Below are positions 1 through 7,974 of a DNA stretch of 35,610 bases, piece after piece. The notes below the pieces were generated by a model. It was not told the DNA's origin and made no database searches. It worked only from the letters and a program-made list of their open reading frames with translations. The position numbers were made by a program, and so were the translations under genes. The stretch's first letter is position 1. Every line of letters starts with the position of its first letter. Source of the stretch: Chloroflexota bacterium (lineage in GTDB: Bacteria > Chloroflexota > Dehalococcoidia > UBA2247 > RBG-13-53-26); contig VGOE01000021.1 in NCBI GenBank assembly GCA_016876035.1, positions 1-35,610 on the forward strand, read 5' to 3'.

Positions 1-480
1 TACGGCATCTTCCCACTGGGCTAGCCTGGCTTCAGCTTCTGCCCGGTCAATGACCTCCTGCGCGGGGCCATAGAAACCCTCTCTCGCAGTTTCGATACCA
101 TCATCGTTGATGGGGAGGCCGGCCTGGAGCAACTGAACAGGCAAGTCATGCGCCGCGTGGATACCCTGGTCATCGTCAGCGACGCCACATCCAGAGGCCT
201 GCGCACCGCAGCCCTGATAAAAGGAATGGTGCAGAACGACGGCGTGATACAATGTGAGAAAATGGGCCTGGTCTTCAACAGGGTGCAGGGCAGCGAGGCA
301 CTATTACAACAATTCACCCAGGAAACAGGCCTGCCTGTTTTCGGCTACATCCCTTACGATGAGAACATCGCTTACCACGACCTCCTGGGGAAACCGTTGA
401 CTGAGATCCCCACCTCACCAGCCCTGACCGCAGTCCGCGACATCGTCCAGAAACGCCTCTTCAGCGAGCGCTTCGGCTAG
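1..480 (+). pseudogene. CooC/MinD-like P-loop ATPase, 3' part, interrupted by in-frame TAG
   Basis: The frame that ends with TAG at 478-480 is open leftwards to an in-frame TAG at 22-24, and continues to the window edge beyond it. The segment after the TAG contains CPVNDLLRGAIETL, then FDTIIVDGEAGLEQLNRQV and VDTLVIVSDATSRGLRTA. These are the switch II and downstream elements of the CooC-type (nickel-insertion, carbon monoxide dehydrogenase maturation) branch of the NifH/MinD ATPases. The P-loop half would lie left of the window. The first ATG after the TAG is at 148; starting there would give a 110-aa product without most of the conserved core, so it is not a credible complete gene. The residues just before CPVND match the usual GCxC-type segment poorly. 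Either the gene carries a nonsense mutation, or there is a base-calling error, or the codon is read through. The family call is fairly firm; the state of the gene is inferred. Confidence 0.6.
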
Positions 481-520
481 TGCTCCTTAACACAAGACCC
501 TGATCCATCCCTTCAGGAAG

Positions 521-638
521 GATCAGCGTGACAGCGTCCATAGGTGTCATTCTGATCCGCCCGCCTGAGGCGGGAGAAGAATCTCGGTTGTTATGCGCCA
601 CTAGGACAGCTCAGAAGACAGCTCACGCTGTCCTGATC
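521..638. repeat. MITE-like inverted-repeat element with internal hairpin
   Basis: The ends form an imperfect inverted repeat: GATCA and GACAGCGT at 521-537 are mirrored by ACGCTGTC and TGATC at 625-638. Inside lies TGTCATTCTGA, then a perfect hairpin (CCCGCC-TGA-GGCGGG), then GAAGAATCTCGG. The TGTCATTCTGA...GAAGAATCT pairing resembles a dispersed palindromic repeat seen in many environmental Chloroflexota and deltaproteobacterial genomes (from memory, not searched). The right end overlaps the last codons of the membrane protein gene at 623-1033. No transposase is present. Confidence 0.5.
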
Positions 639-1033
639 TCGGCTTTCTTTCGTCTATCCCTCCACCATGCTACCAGATGCAGGGCACCACCAGCGAACAA
701 TGCTACGAGGAGTGATATTGGGAGAGCACCTGTCCCATCTAGCTCAGAGTAGTTGAAGGCAATGAGGACAATGACAAGGCCAGACTGAAGCATAAGGAGT
801 AGACCACCGACAAGAGGCCACCACCAGGCAATCACACCAGGGCCTACGTACCAGAGGAGAGTAAGCATGAAGAATGGCAGAAACTCAGAGACTGGTAGAG
901 GAAGCTCTGAGTTGGTTCTATCGGCAATGATTTGGACCAAAAACCATATGCAAATGCCAACCCCAGCACCCAAAGAGAGTACCCTGGCTGTCCAGCAGAG
1001 CCAGTCCTTATTCCGTCGTGACTGGACACTCAC
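623..1033 (-). CDS. Small multi-spanning membrane protein of unknown function
   Basis: This encodes 136 aa, starting with GTG at 1033-1031; GGAGG lies 5 nt upstream, which supports the start. The sequence shows about four hydrophobic segments: residues ~15-37, ~50-67, ~70-95 and ~103-122. The N-terminus is basic (SVQSRRNK) and the C-terminus is strongly basic (WWRDRRKKAE), suggesting that both ends are cytoplasmic. No catalytic or binding motif is visible and I do not recognise the family. It stands alone and is divergent from the crotonase genes. The shared intergenic region carries an inverted repeat (1164-1201), so the two sides could be co-regulated. The 3' end runs into the palindromic element at 521-638. 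Confidence 0.6.
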   Translation of the reverse strand: MSVQSRRNKDWLCWTARVLSLGAGVGICIWFLVQIIADRTNSELPLPVSEFLPFFMLTLLWYVGPGVIAWWWPLVGGLLLMLQSGLVIVLIAFNYSELDGTGALPISLLVALFAGGALHLVAWWRDRRKKAEIRTA

Positions 1034-1163
1034 AACCGCCTCCTCGATGGGACAAAGTGTTCGTGCTCAACACAAAGCTAGTGCACATACGCCTCAGAGG
1101 CATAGTCGTTGTCTGCTGAGCATAACGTGTACTGAAGACAAACAACGGCCGTAATATAACCCC

Positions 1164-1201
1164 ACAACGTATGCCATTCTATCATATACGTCATACGTTG
1201 T
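1164..1201. promoter_or_regulatory. Operator-like inverted repeat between divergent genes
   Basis: ACAACGTATG (1164-1173) and CATACGTTGT (1192-1201) are a perfect 10-bp inverted repeat with an 18-bp spacer. The repeat sits 18 bp upstream of the -35 box of the crotonase promoter and inside the divergent intergenic region. The geometry fits a dimeric regulator site. Its function is inferred. Confidence 0.4.
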
Positions 1202-1219
1202 CAAGTACCTGCACCCGAA

Positions 1220-1249
1220 TTGACACTCCCCGTCCGAAAAACGTAAAAT
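1220..1249 (+). promoter_or_regulatory. Sigma-A-type promoter for the crotonase genes
   Basis: TTGACA at 1220-1225 is a perfect -35 box. TAAAAT at 1244-1249 matches five of six -10 positions, with an 18-bp spacer. It lies about 70 bp upstream of the GTG start at 1322. Confidence 0.6.
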
Positions 1250-1321
1250 TGCCACTGTCCGCCTGCCACAGGAGCAGCCGCGGTGTGCCCAACGCCACGA
1301 CAGCGAAGGAGGAGAAAACTG

Positions 1322-2107
1322 GTGCAATATAAGAACATCATCTTCGAGAAGAAGAACGGGATAGCCAAGATCACCCTGAATCGTCCCAAGGAACTGAATT
1401 CCATTGATATGGATACCCACCTGGAATTGCAGGCGGCACTAACGGATAGCGAAAAAGACCCAGAAATCCGTGTAGTGGTCATCACTGGTGCTGGCCGGGC
1501 CTTTTGCGCTGGCGCGGACCTCAAGTCCGCCGTGGCGCTGAATGATAAGCCGCAGGAACTGGCTGCCTTCGGTCAACTCTTCTATGACACCTATAACATG
1601 ATCGAAAACCTGAGCAAGCCGGTAATAGCAGCCGTGAACGGTATAGCTCTTGCTGGCGGAATCGAGCTGGTCGAAGCGTGCGATATTGCCATCGCGGCCG
1701 AGGATGCCCGCCTAGGCGATCAACATGCTAGCTTCGGGCTTATCCCCGGCGGCGGCGGTACACAAAGGCTTCCCCGGCAAATACCGCTGAAGAAGGCCAA
1801 AGAGCTTCTGCTTACCGGAGACTGGGTAACAGCCAAAGAAGCAGAGGCGCTGGGGATGGTAAACAAGGTGGTCCCGGCTGATAAGCTTGAGGAAGCCACC
1901 ATGGAAATGGCACAGAAGCTGGCACAACGAAGCCCCATGGCGTCGAAAGCTATTAAGATGCTGGTAAACCGGGGGATGCAGGTTGACCTGTACACCGGTT
2001 TGTTGCTGGAAAAGGGAGCTTCGGCAGCCCACGCCTCAACCGAAGACATCCGAGAAGGCTTCAATGCCTTCATGGAGAAAAGGAAGCCTGATTTCCCGGG
2101 TAGATAG
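1322..2107 (+). CDS. Enoyl-CoA hydratase/isomerase family protein (crotonase), copy 1
   Basis: A 261-aa crotonase-fold protein, usual length for the family, acting on acyl-CoA thioesters. GTG at 1322 is chosen because AAGGAGG ends 9 nt upstream and because the product then starts exactly like the next gene; an ATG at 1283 would add 13 basic residues. CAGADL (residues 62-67) and NGIALAGG form the oxyanion hole. E115 in GGIELVEACD matches the first catalytic Glu of rat mitochondrial enoyl-CoA hydratase (E144). The position of the second catalytic Glu (E164) is H135, in GDQHASFG, so simple hydratase chemistry should not be assumed; isomerase, hydrolase or another crotonase reaction is possible. 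It is the first of a tandem pair, about 150 bp before its paralogue. The precise substrate cannot be told from sequence. Confidence 0.9.
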   Translation: MQYKNIIFEKKNGIAKITLNRPKELNSIDMDTHLELQAALTDSEKDPEIRVVVITGAGRAFCAGADLKSAVALNDKPQELAAFGQLFYDTYNMIENLSKPVIAAVNGIALAGGIELVEACDIAIAAEDARLGDQHASFGLIPGGGGTQRLPRQIPLKKAKELLLTGDWVTAKEAEALGMVNKVVPADKLEEATMEMAQKLAQRSPMASKAIKMLVNRGMQVDLYTGLLLEKGASAAHASTEDIREGFNAFMEKRKPDFPGR

Positions 2108-2256
2108 CTCGGGTAAGGGGATGGTTTCCCGCTACTTCAGAGACTGGCTGGTTTCATCCGACAACGTTCAGCGTGGTGCCATGCCACCCACGCACCCGAG
2201 AGACAGTCTGAGAGCAACAAGACGACACCGGCTAAGGTACTAAAGGAGGCTAATCA

Positions 2257-3051
2257 ATGCAATACGGGCCATACGAACACCTCATTCTTGAAAAAAAAGG
2301 GGGGATAGCCAGGATTACCATCAACCGTCCGGATTCACTGAATGCTTTGCATCCCGACACCCACAGACAATTGCAGGATGTGCTCCAGAAGCTAGACTTG
2401 GATCCAGAAGTGAAGGTGATAATTATCACTGGCAAAGGCAGGGCCTTCTGCACCGGGGCAGACCTGAAGCACATAAGCACCCTGGTGGGGAAGCCAGCGG
2501 AGATAGTGGCCTATGGCCAACTCTTCCACGATACCAACTACCTCATTGAACACATGAACAAGGTGGTGATAGCCATGGTAAATGGTCTTTGCCTGGCTGG
2601 CGGTATCGAAGTGATGGAGGCCTGTGATCTGGCCTATGCCTCCGAGGATGCCCGGATAGGCGACCAGCATGCGGCCTTCGGACTCGTCCCCACGGGCGGC
2701 GGATCGCAACGGCTTCCCCGGCTGATACCGCTAAGAAAAGCAAAAGAGCTTCTCTTAACTGGTGACTGGCTAACAGCTAAAGAGGCGGAACAGTGGGGCT
2801 TGGTAAACAAGGCTGTGCCGGCGGATAAGCTGGAGGAAACAGTCATGGCGGTGGCCAACAAGCTGAAGGAACGAAGTCTCATGGCCTCCAAGTTCATTAA
2901 GTACGAGGTAAACCGGGGGATGCAGGTTGATCTGTATACTGGGGTGGAGCTGGAGAAGGCAGCTTCCATGGCCCACTTCCAGACGGAAGACTCTAAGGAA
3001 GGGATAGCGGCTTTCATGGAAAAGAGAAAGCCCAACTTCCCTGGAAGATGA
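2257..3051 (+). CDS. Enoyl-CoA hydratase/isomerase family protein (crotonase), copy 2
   Basis: A 264-aa paralogue of the preceding gene, co-linear over its whole length and clearly derived by tandem duplication. ATG at 2257 follows AAGGAGG with a 7-8 nt gap. CTGADL (residues 66-70) and NGLCLAGG supply the oxyanion hole, and E118 is the first catalytic Glu. The second position is again His (H138 in GDQHAAFG). Retention of that replacement in both copies argues that it is functional and not drift. The C-terminal tail MEKRKPxFPGR is shared by both copies. The two products may form a mixed oligomer or handle different chain types; this is inference. The gene ends about 70 bp before the isoleucyl-tRNA synthetase start region. 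Confidence 0.9.
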   Translation: MQYGPYEHLILEKKGGIARITINRPDSLNALHPDTHRQLQDVLQKLDLDPEVKVIIITGKGRAFCTGADLKHISTLVGKPAEIVAYGQLFHDTNYLIEHMNKVVIAMVNGLCLAGGIEVMEACDLAYASEDARIGDQHAAFGLVPTGGGSQRLPRLIPLRKAKELLLTGDWLTAKEAEQWGLVNKAVPADKLEETVMAVANKLKERSLMASKFIKYEVNRGMQVDLYTGVELEKAASMAHFQTEDSKEGIAAFMEKRKPNFPGR

Positions 3052-3087
3052 AGTTGACAAAGACGATCCTGGTTGATTAGATTGATG

Positions 3088-3123
3088 ATGAGTCCCTTTC
3101 CCTGGCCAGGGAGGGGGACTCAT
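3088..3123 (+). promoter_or_regulatory. Perfectly folding 18-bp hairpin covering the ileS start region
   Basis: ATGAGTCCCTTTCCCTGG (3088-3105) pairs with the adjacent bases 3106-3123 along all 18 positions in RNA, with two G-U pairs. The second arm contains GGAGGGGG and the first two bases of the ATG at 3122, so both would be buried. No T-run follows, so it is not a classical terminator. Confidence 0.5.
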
Positions 3124-6100
3124 GACATTAGGCCAAGAGGAGTGTATGTTCAAGCCGGTTAGCAGCAAGGTGAGCTTTCCTGAGATAGAAAAGGGAGTAT
3201 TGCGTTTCTGGAAGGAACAGCGTATCCTCCAGAAGACCACCCAGCTTCGCAGCGGCGCGCCTCAGTTTACCCTTTATGATGGGCCTCCTACCGTCAACGG
3301 TAACCCGGGTATTCATCACGTTCTCTCCCGGGTATACAAAGATGTTATTCCGCGCTACAAGACTATGAAGGGCTTCTGCGTTTTCCGTAAGGCAGGCTGG
3401 GATACCCACGGCCTGCCGGTGGAGCTGGAGGTGGAAAAGGAGCTGGGGTTCAGCAATAAGGCCCAAATCGAAGAGTACGGGGTCGGTCGGTTCAACGCCC
3501 GCTGCCGTGAAAACGTTCTCAAATACCTCAAAGGTTGGATAGAGCTTACCGAGCGCATAGGTTTCTGGCTGGACATGGATCATCCTTACATTACCTTCGA
3601 CAACAGCTATATCGAGTCCTGCTGGTGGATCATAAAGACGCTCTGGGACAGGGGCTTGATCTACCAGGGATACCGCGTGACGCCTCACTGCCCCCGCTGC
3701 GGCACCTCCCTCAGCTCCCATGAGGTAGCCCTGGGCTATGAGGAGGTCGAAGACCCGTCAATATACATTCGCTTCCGGCTGAGGCGTGACCTTCAGCCAG
3801 CCGAGGCCAGGGCGCTGCCCCTGCTGGGGTATGACTCTCAAAAGGGCCAGTGGAAAGGGGAAAGGCCCTCTATTCTGGCCTGGACTACCACTCCCTGGAC
3901 GCTGACGGGCAACGTGGCCCTGGCTGTAGCTCCTGAGGCTGACTACGTGCTGGTGCAGTCGCGAACCTCACAGGGAATCACAGAAAACCTTATTCTGGCG
4001 AAGGCCCTTCTTGACCAGGCCCTGGGTGCTGGGAACTGGGAAATAGTGGCGGAGTTTCCAGGCAGGGATCTGGCTGGCCTCCACTACGAGCGCCTCTACG
4101 AGCCGAAGGAGTCTTTCGTGGTCGGCGACCGGAAGGTGCTCCAGCACAACTGGGTGGTGACCGCCGATTTCGTCTCCATGGAAGATGGCACAGGGGTAGT
4201 GCACATCGCCCCTGCCTTCGGGGAAGAGGACTACGACTTGGGGAAGGCGGAAGATTTGCCCATGGTACAGAGCGTAGACCTGGATGGCAAGATGATACCT
4301 AATGATAAGCCCTGGGACGGCAGGTTTGTGAAAGAAGCCGATCCCATGATCCTGAAGGACCTGGAGCAGCAAAATCTCCTGCACCACCAGCAGACAATCA
4401 CCCACACCTATCCCTTCTGCTGGCGGTGCGATACGCCGCTACTCTACTATGCCAAACCGTCGTGGTACATCAAGACAACGGCGCTCAAGAAGGAACTCCT
4501 CTCCGGCAACGAGCAAATCAACTGGTATCCCGAATACATCAAGCACGGGCGATTCGGCGAGTGGCTGGAGAACAATGTGGACTGGGCCCTTTCCAGGGAG
4601 AGGTTCTGGGGAACTCCTTTGCCCATCTGGCGGTGTGAGCAATGTCATCAGCCAGAAGCCATAGGCAGTATCGCTGAGCTTCAGAGCCCGCCAGACCTGA
4701 AAGGAATGGCTGAGCCTCTCGATCTGCATCGCCCCTTTGTAGACCAGATAACCTTCCGGTGTTCGAAGTGCGGCGGGACGATGAAGCGTGTCGCTGAAGT
4801 ACTGGACGCCTGGTTTGATTCAGGAGCCATGCCTGTAGCCCAATTCCACTATCCTTTTGAAAACCAGCAGCAGTTCGACAAGAGCTTCCCGGCTGACTAC
4901 ATCTGTGAGGCGGTAGATCAGACCAGAGGCTGGTTCTATACTTTGCACGCCCTGTCCACCCTGCTGCACAAGAAGCCTTGCTTCAAGAATGTCATCTGCC
5001 TGGGACACATCCTGGACGCCAAAGGCGAAAAGATGAGCAAGGCAAAAGGAAACGTGGTTGACCCGTGGACGATCATCAATAATCAAGGAGCAGATGCCTT
5101 ACGCTGGTACATGTTCACTTCCACCCCAGCAGGCAATGTGAAACGCTTTTCCCGTGACCAGGTGACAGAGGTCTCACGGCGCTTCCTTTCCACTCTGTGG
5201 AATACCTATTCCTTCTTCGTACTATATGCCAACATTGACCGCTTTGATCCGGCCACAGCCCAGGTGCCTCAATACTCCTCTGACCTGGACCGATGGATCA
5301 CGTCTGAACTTAATCAGCTCATCCTCGACGTCGGCCACGAACTGGACAACTACAATCCCGCGGACGCCGGTAGGAGGATCGAGGAATTTGTGGAACGCCT
5401 CTCCAACTGGTACGTCAGGAGGAGCCGGCGACGCTTCTGGAAGAGCGAGAACGATGCCGACAAACTGTCCGCCTATTTCACCCTTTACCACTGCCTGGTC
5501 ACCTTGTCAGAGCTCCTGGCTCCCCTCACACCCTTCATCGCCGAGGAAATCTATCAGAACCTGGTACGATCGGTGAACCCACAGGCGGAGGAAAGCGTAC
5601 ACCTCTGCGCCTTCCCGCAGGCAGACCCGTCCCTGATAGACGAACTTCTGGATGCCAATACGCGGTTGGCCATGAAGGTCTGTAGCCTGGGGAGAGCCGC
5701 CCGTAGCAAAGCCGGTATCAAGGTGCGCCAGCCTCTGCCCGTGCTACTGGTCAAGACCAGATCGAACAGTGAACGGGACGGGCTGGAGAGAATCGCTTCT
5801 CAAATACTGGAGGAGCTCAACGTAAAACGAATGGAATTTGTCAAAGACGAGAGCGAGCTAGTTGATAAGCCAGGTTACTCCTTAGCCGCCGAGGGTGATC
5901 ATGTCGTGGCTCTATCTACAGAAGTCCCTAGCGAGCTCATAGAGGAAGGGCTGGCGCGGGAGGTAGTGCACCGCTTGCAGACGATGCGCCGCAGTGCTGG
6001 CTTTGATATTGCCGACTACATCATAACGCGTTACCAGGCAGAGCCGCCTCTCCTACAGGCTGTCCAAAACCAGTCCGATTACATCCAGCAGGAAACGTTG

Positions 6101-6205
6101 TCCCGTCAACTCCTATGCCAAGCGCCGCAAGAAGGCGACTATACAGAGAAGCACCGCATCGATGGCCGCGATATAACGTTAGGGGTAAGAAGAGTGGAAC
6201 CGTAG
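3122..6205 (+). CDS. ileS: Isoleucyl-tRNA synthetase, type 2 (eukaryote-like)
   Basis: This 1027-aa class I enzyme charges tRNA-Ile with isoleucine in the cytoplasm. DGPPTVNGNPGIHH (residues ~53-66) carries the HIGH-type ATP site and GEKMSKAKGN (KMSK at 637-640) the second signature. Between them is the CP1 editing domain, with AWTTTPWTL and the GTGVVHIAPAFGEEDY motif. C-terminal anticodon-binding helices follow (LDRWITSELNQL, RRFWKSE). The N-terminal FKPV...FPEIEKGVLRFWKE and GWDTHGLPVELEVEKELG are typical of the type-2 branch, known to be less sensitive to mupirocin. ATG 3122 has GGAGG 7 nt upstream but lies in a hairpin. ATG 3146 starts exactly where many homologues start (MFKPV) and has AGGAG only 3 nt upstream. 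Either start is possible. It runs in the same direction as the crotonases. Confidence 0.96.
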   Translation: MTLGQEECMFKPVSSKVSFPEIEKGVLRFWKEQRILQKTTQLRSGAPQFTLYDGPPTVNGNPGIHHVLSRVYKDVIPRYKTMKGFCVFRKAGWDTHGLPVELEVEKELGFSNKAQIEEYGVGRFNARCRENVLKYLKGWIELTERIGFWLDMDHPYITFDNSYIESCWWIIKTLWDRGLIYQGYRVTPHCPRCGTSLSSHEVALGYEEVEDPSIYIRFRLRRDLQPAEARALPLLGYDSQKGQWKGERPSILAWTTTPWTLTGNVALAVAPEADYVLVQSRTSQGITENLILAKALLDQALGAGNWEIVAEFPGRDLAGLHYERLYEPKESFVVGDRKVLQHNWVVTADFVSMEDGTGVVHIAPAFGEEDYDLGKAEDLPMVQSVDLDGKMIPNDKPWDGRFVKEADPMILKDLEQQNLLHHQQTITHTYPFCWRCDTPLLYYAKPSWYIKTTALKKELLSGNEQINWYPEYIKHGRFGEWLENNVDWALSRERFWGTPLPIWRCEQCHQPEAIGSIAELQSPPDLKGMAEPLDLHRPFVDQITFRCSKCGGTMKRVAEVLDAWFDSGAMPVAQFHYPFENQQQFDKSFPADYICEAVDQTRGWFYTLHALSTLLHKKPCFKNVICLGHILDAKGEKMSKAKGNVVDPWTIINNQGADALRWYMFTSTPAGNVKRFSRDQVTEVSRRFLSTLWNTYSFFVLYANIDRFDPATAQVPQYSSDLDRWITSELNQLILDVGHELDNYNPADAGRRIEEFVERLSNWYVRRSRRRFWKSENDADKLSAYFTLYHCLVTLSELLAPLTPFIAEEIYQNLVRSVNPQAEESVHLCAFPQADPSLIDELLDANTRLAMKVCSLGRAARSKAGIKVRQPLPVLLVKTRSNSERDGLERIASQILEELNVKRMEFVKDESELVDKPGYSLAAEGDHVVALSTEVPSELIEEGLAREVVHRLQTMRRSAGFDIADYIITRYQAEPPLLQAVQNQSDYIQQETLSRQLLCQAPQEGDYTEKHRIDGRDITLGVRRVEP

Positions 6206-6269
6206 CGGCTGACGTGGAGTAGCACTAAGTCGCCTGTCTATCCAAATACTGCGATATCCCTCTTCGCTC

Positions 6270-7712
6270 TCAGTTCTGTGCTCGAAAACGCCAATACCTA
6301 TTCACATTACTGATGGCTTTCGCCAGCCTTTCAATGCTGGGAAAAACTGGCACGCCTGCCCGAGCCAGACTGTGCTCGCTTTCCAAGCGTCGCCTCTCCG
6401 CCGGGCCTAATGGCAAGACAACCGCTACCGGCTTGCTGCACTTCTGGCTAAAGTCCACCATAGTGCCGGTCAGCGCGTCGGTCACCTCACTGGAGAAAGA
6501 GTCCAGAATCACGCCGCCATTCTGGTACACCACTACGAGGTCAATATGAGGCTCGGCAGCTAACAACTGCATAACCTGTCTGAGAACCCCTGCATCCCTG
6601 TGCCGCTGACTCAAATCTACCGGGTTGCACAGGACAGTGCCTACCTCACCCAGAAGACTGGCCAGTTCCTGCTTCGTTCCTTCCCTCAAAGCTGGCACAT
6701 CAATTCCCACGGCAGCACAGGCGTCCGAAATCAGCACGGCTTCCCCACCACCCCCATCGGTCACCCCGCAGATAACGCCAAGGTTGCTGCGCGGCAGTAC
6801 CCCCAGCTTCTCAAAGACTAGGATGGTATCCATCAGCTCGTCCAGCCCCCCAACCTCCACTGCGCCTGCTTGCTTCAGCGCCGCCGACCATACGGCATCA
6901 GCGGCTGCCATGGCCCCAGTATGAGAAGCTGCCGCCCTGGCGCCGGCGGCACTTCTACCGCCTTTCCATACCACCACAGGTTTCACCTGGCAGGCAGCGC
7001 GCATTACCTCTAAGAGGCGGCGGCTATCTCGCGGCCCCTCTACATAAACTCCGATGATGCTGGTCTTGGCATCCACGGCCAGGTACTCCAATACTTCAGC
7101 ACCGCCCAGGTCAGAGGCGTTCCCTATGCTGATGGCTTTACTAAAGCCTACGCCGCGCATCAGCCCAAACTCAAGAACCTTTCCTAAATGTCCACTACTC
7201 TGAGATATGAAACCCACCTTACCCACCGCCGTCCGTATAGCGAACGGGCCATAGGGTATTCCGTGCTCTGGAGAATAGACGCCGAAGCAGTTGGGACCAA
7301 TGATCCTGAAACCACCTTGTCGTGCCCGTCTGGCCATCTCCTCCTCCACCAGGGCCCACCTCGCATCGCCGCTCTCACTGAACCCAGCAGTGAAGAAATA
7401 GGCTGCCTTTATCCCCTTGTCAGCACAATCCCTCAGGAGATCAAGCACGGCAGCACGGGGGATGCACGTTATGACCAAGTCTACAGGTCCTGGAATTGAC
7501 CCCAAGTTACGGTAAATCTTCAAACCGAAGACTTCGCCGCCTTTTGGGTTGACGGGGTATAGTCCACCCTCAAAACCACATGAAATCAGTCCTTTCAGCC
7601 ACTGTGAGCCTATAGCTTCCTCGTCTCTGGAAGCACCAACCACGGCAATGGAACGCGGGTAGAAGATAAGCTCCAATTCCTTCAGTTTCCGCGAATTCAA
7701 ATCGGCCTGCAC
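6270..7712 (-). CDS. ADP-forming acyl-CoA synthetase, alpha subunit (CoA-binding)
   Basis: This 480-aa protein is the alpha subunit, or alpha-like part, of NDP-forming acetyl/acyl-CoA synthetases, which interconvert acyl-CoA plus ADP and phosphate with acid, ATP and CoA. Residues ~14-110 are a CoA-binding Rossmann domain (IFYPRSIAVVGAS, YPVNPKGGEVFG). IIGPNCFGVY, FISQSSGHLG and ISIGNASDLGGAEVLEYLA follow in the succinyl-CoA-ligase-like domain. H264 in ASHTGAMA matches the phosphorylated His of the family. GTG at 7712 follows GGAG at 8 nt. The ATP-grasp beta domain is absent from this protein and from its neighbours, so it would need a partner encoded elsewhere; alternatively it acts as a CoA-binding protein only. 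It is convergent with ileS, with only 64 bp between. Confidence 0.85.
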   Translation of the reverse strand: MQADLNSRKLKELELIFYPRSIAVVGASRDEEAIGSQWLKGLISCGFEGGLYPVNPKGGEVFGLKIYRNLGSIPGPVDLVITCIPRAAVLDLLRDCADKGIKAAYFFTAGFSESGDARWALVEEEMARRARQGGFRIIGPNCFGVYSPEHGIPYGPFAIRTAVGKVGFISQSSGHLGKVLEFGLMRGVGFSKAISIGNASDLGGAEVLEYLAVDAKTSIIGVYVEGPRDSRRLLEVMRAACQVKPVVVWKGGRSAAGARAAASHTGAMAAADAVWSAALKQAGAVEVGGLDELMDTILVFEKLGVLPRSNLGVICGVTDGGGGEAVLISDACAAVGIDVPALREGTKQELASLLGEVGTVLCNPVDLSQRHRDAGVLRQVMQLLAAEPHIDLVVVYQNGGVILDSFSSEVTDALTGTMVDFSQKCSKPVAVVLPLGPAERRRLESEHSLARAGVPVFPSIERLAKAISNVNRYWRFRAQN

Positions 7713-7974
7713 CTATGCATCTCCACACACCCTCGGCTTCACTTCAGAGAATTTGCTGTCCAGGAAAGTCTGAAACAGAACACAGCATCGCAGATTCAAG
7801 AAATTGGAGCAAGGAATGGCATAGGGTGTTTCACCAAAGGCCTTGTATGACCTAAACCCCACCGAAGAAAGAAAACGCGCCGCGCCGAACGCACCGATCG
7901 GTAATCTGAACAGATTTCCCTCATTCACATACCGAAGGCGATGCCAGCGCGAAGCCAGGCGCACCACGGCTACA
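7713..7974. other. Intergenic stretch with no recognisable gene
   Basis: About 260 bases separate the acyl-CoA synthetase start from the HtrA stop. I see no convincing gene, hairpin terminator or strong promoter. A minus-strand open frame crossing it overlaps the end of the protease gene out of frame and lacks family features. Confidence 0.4.
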
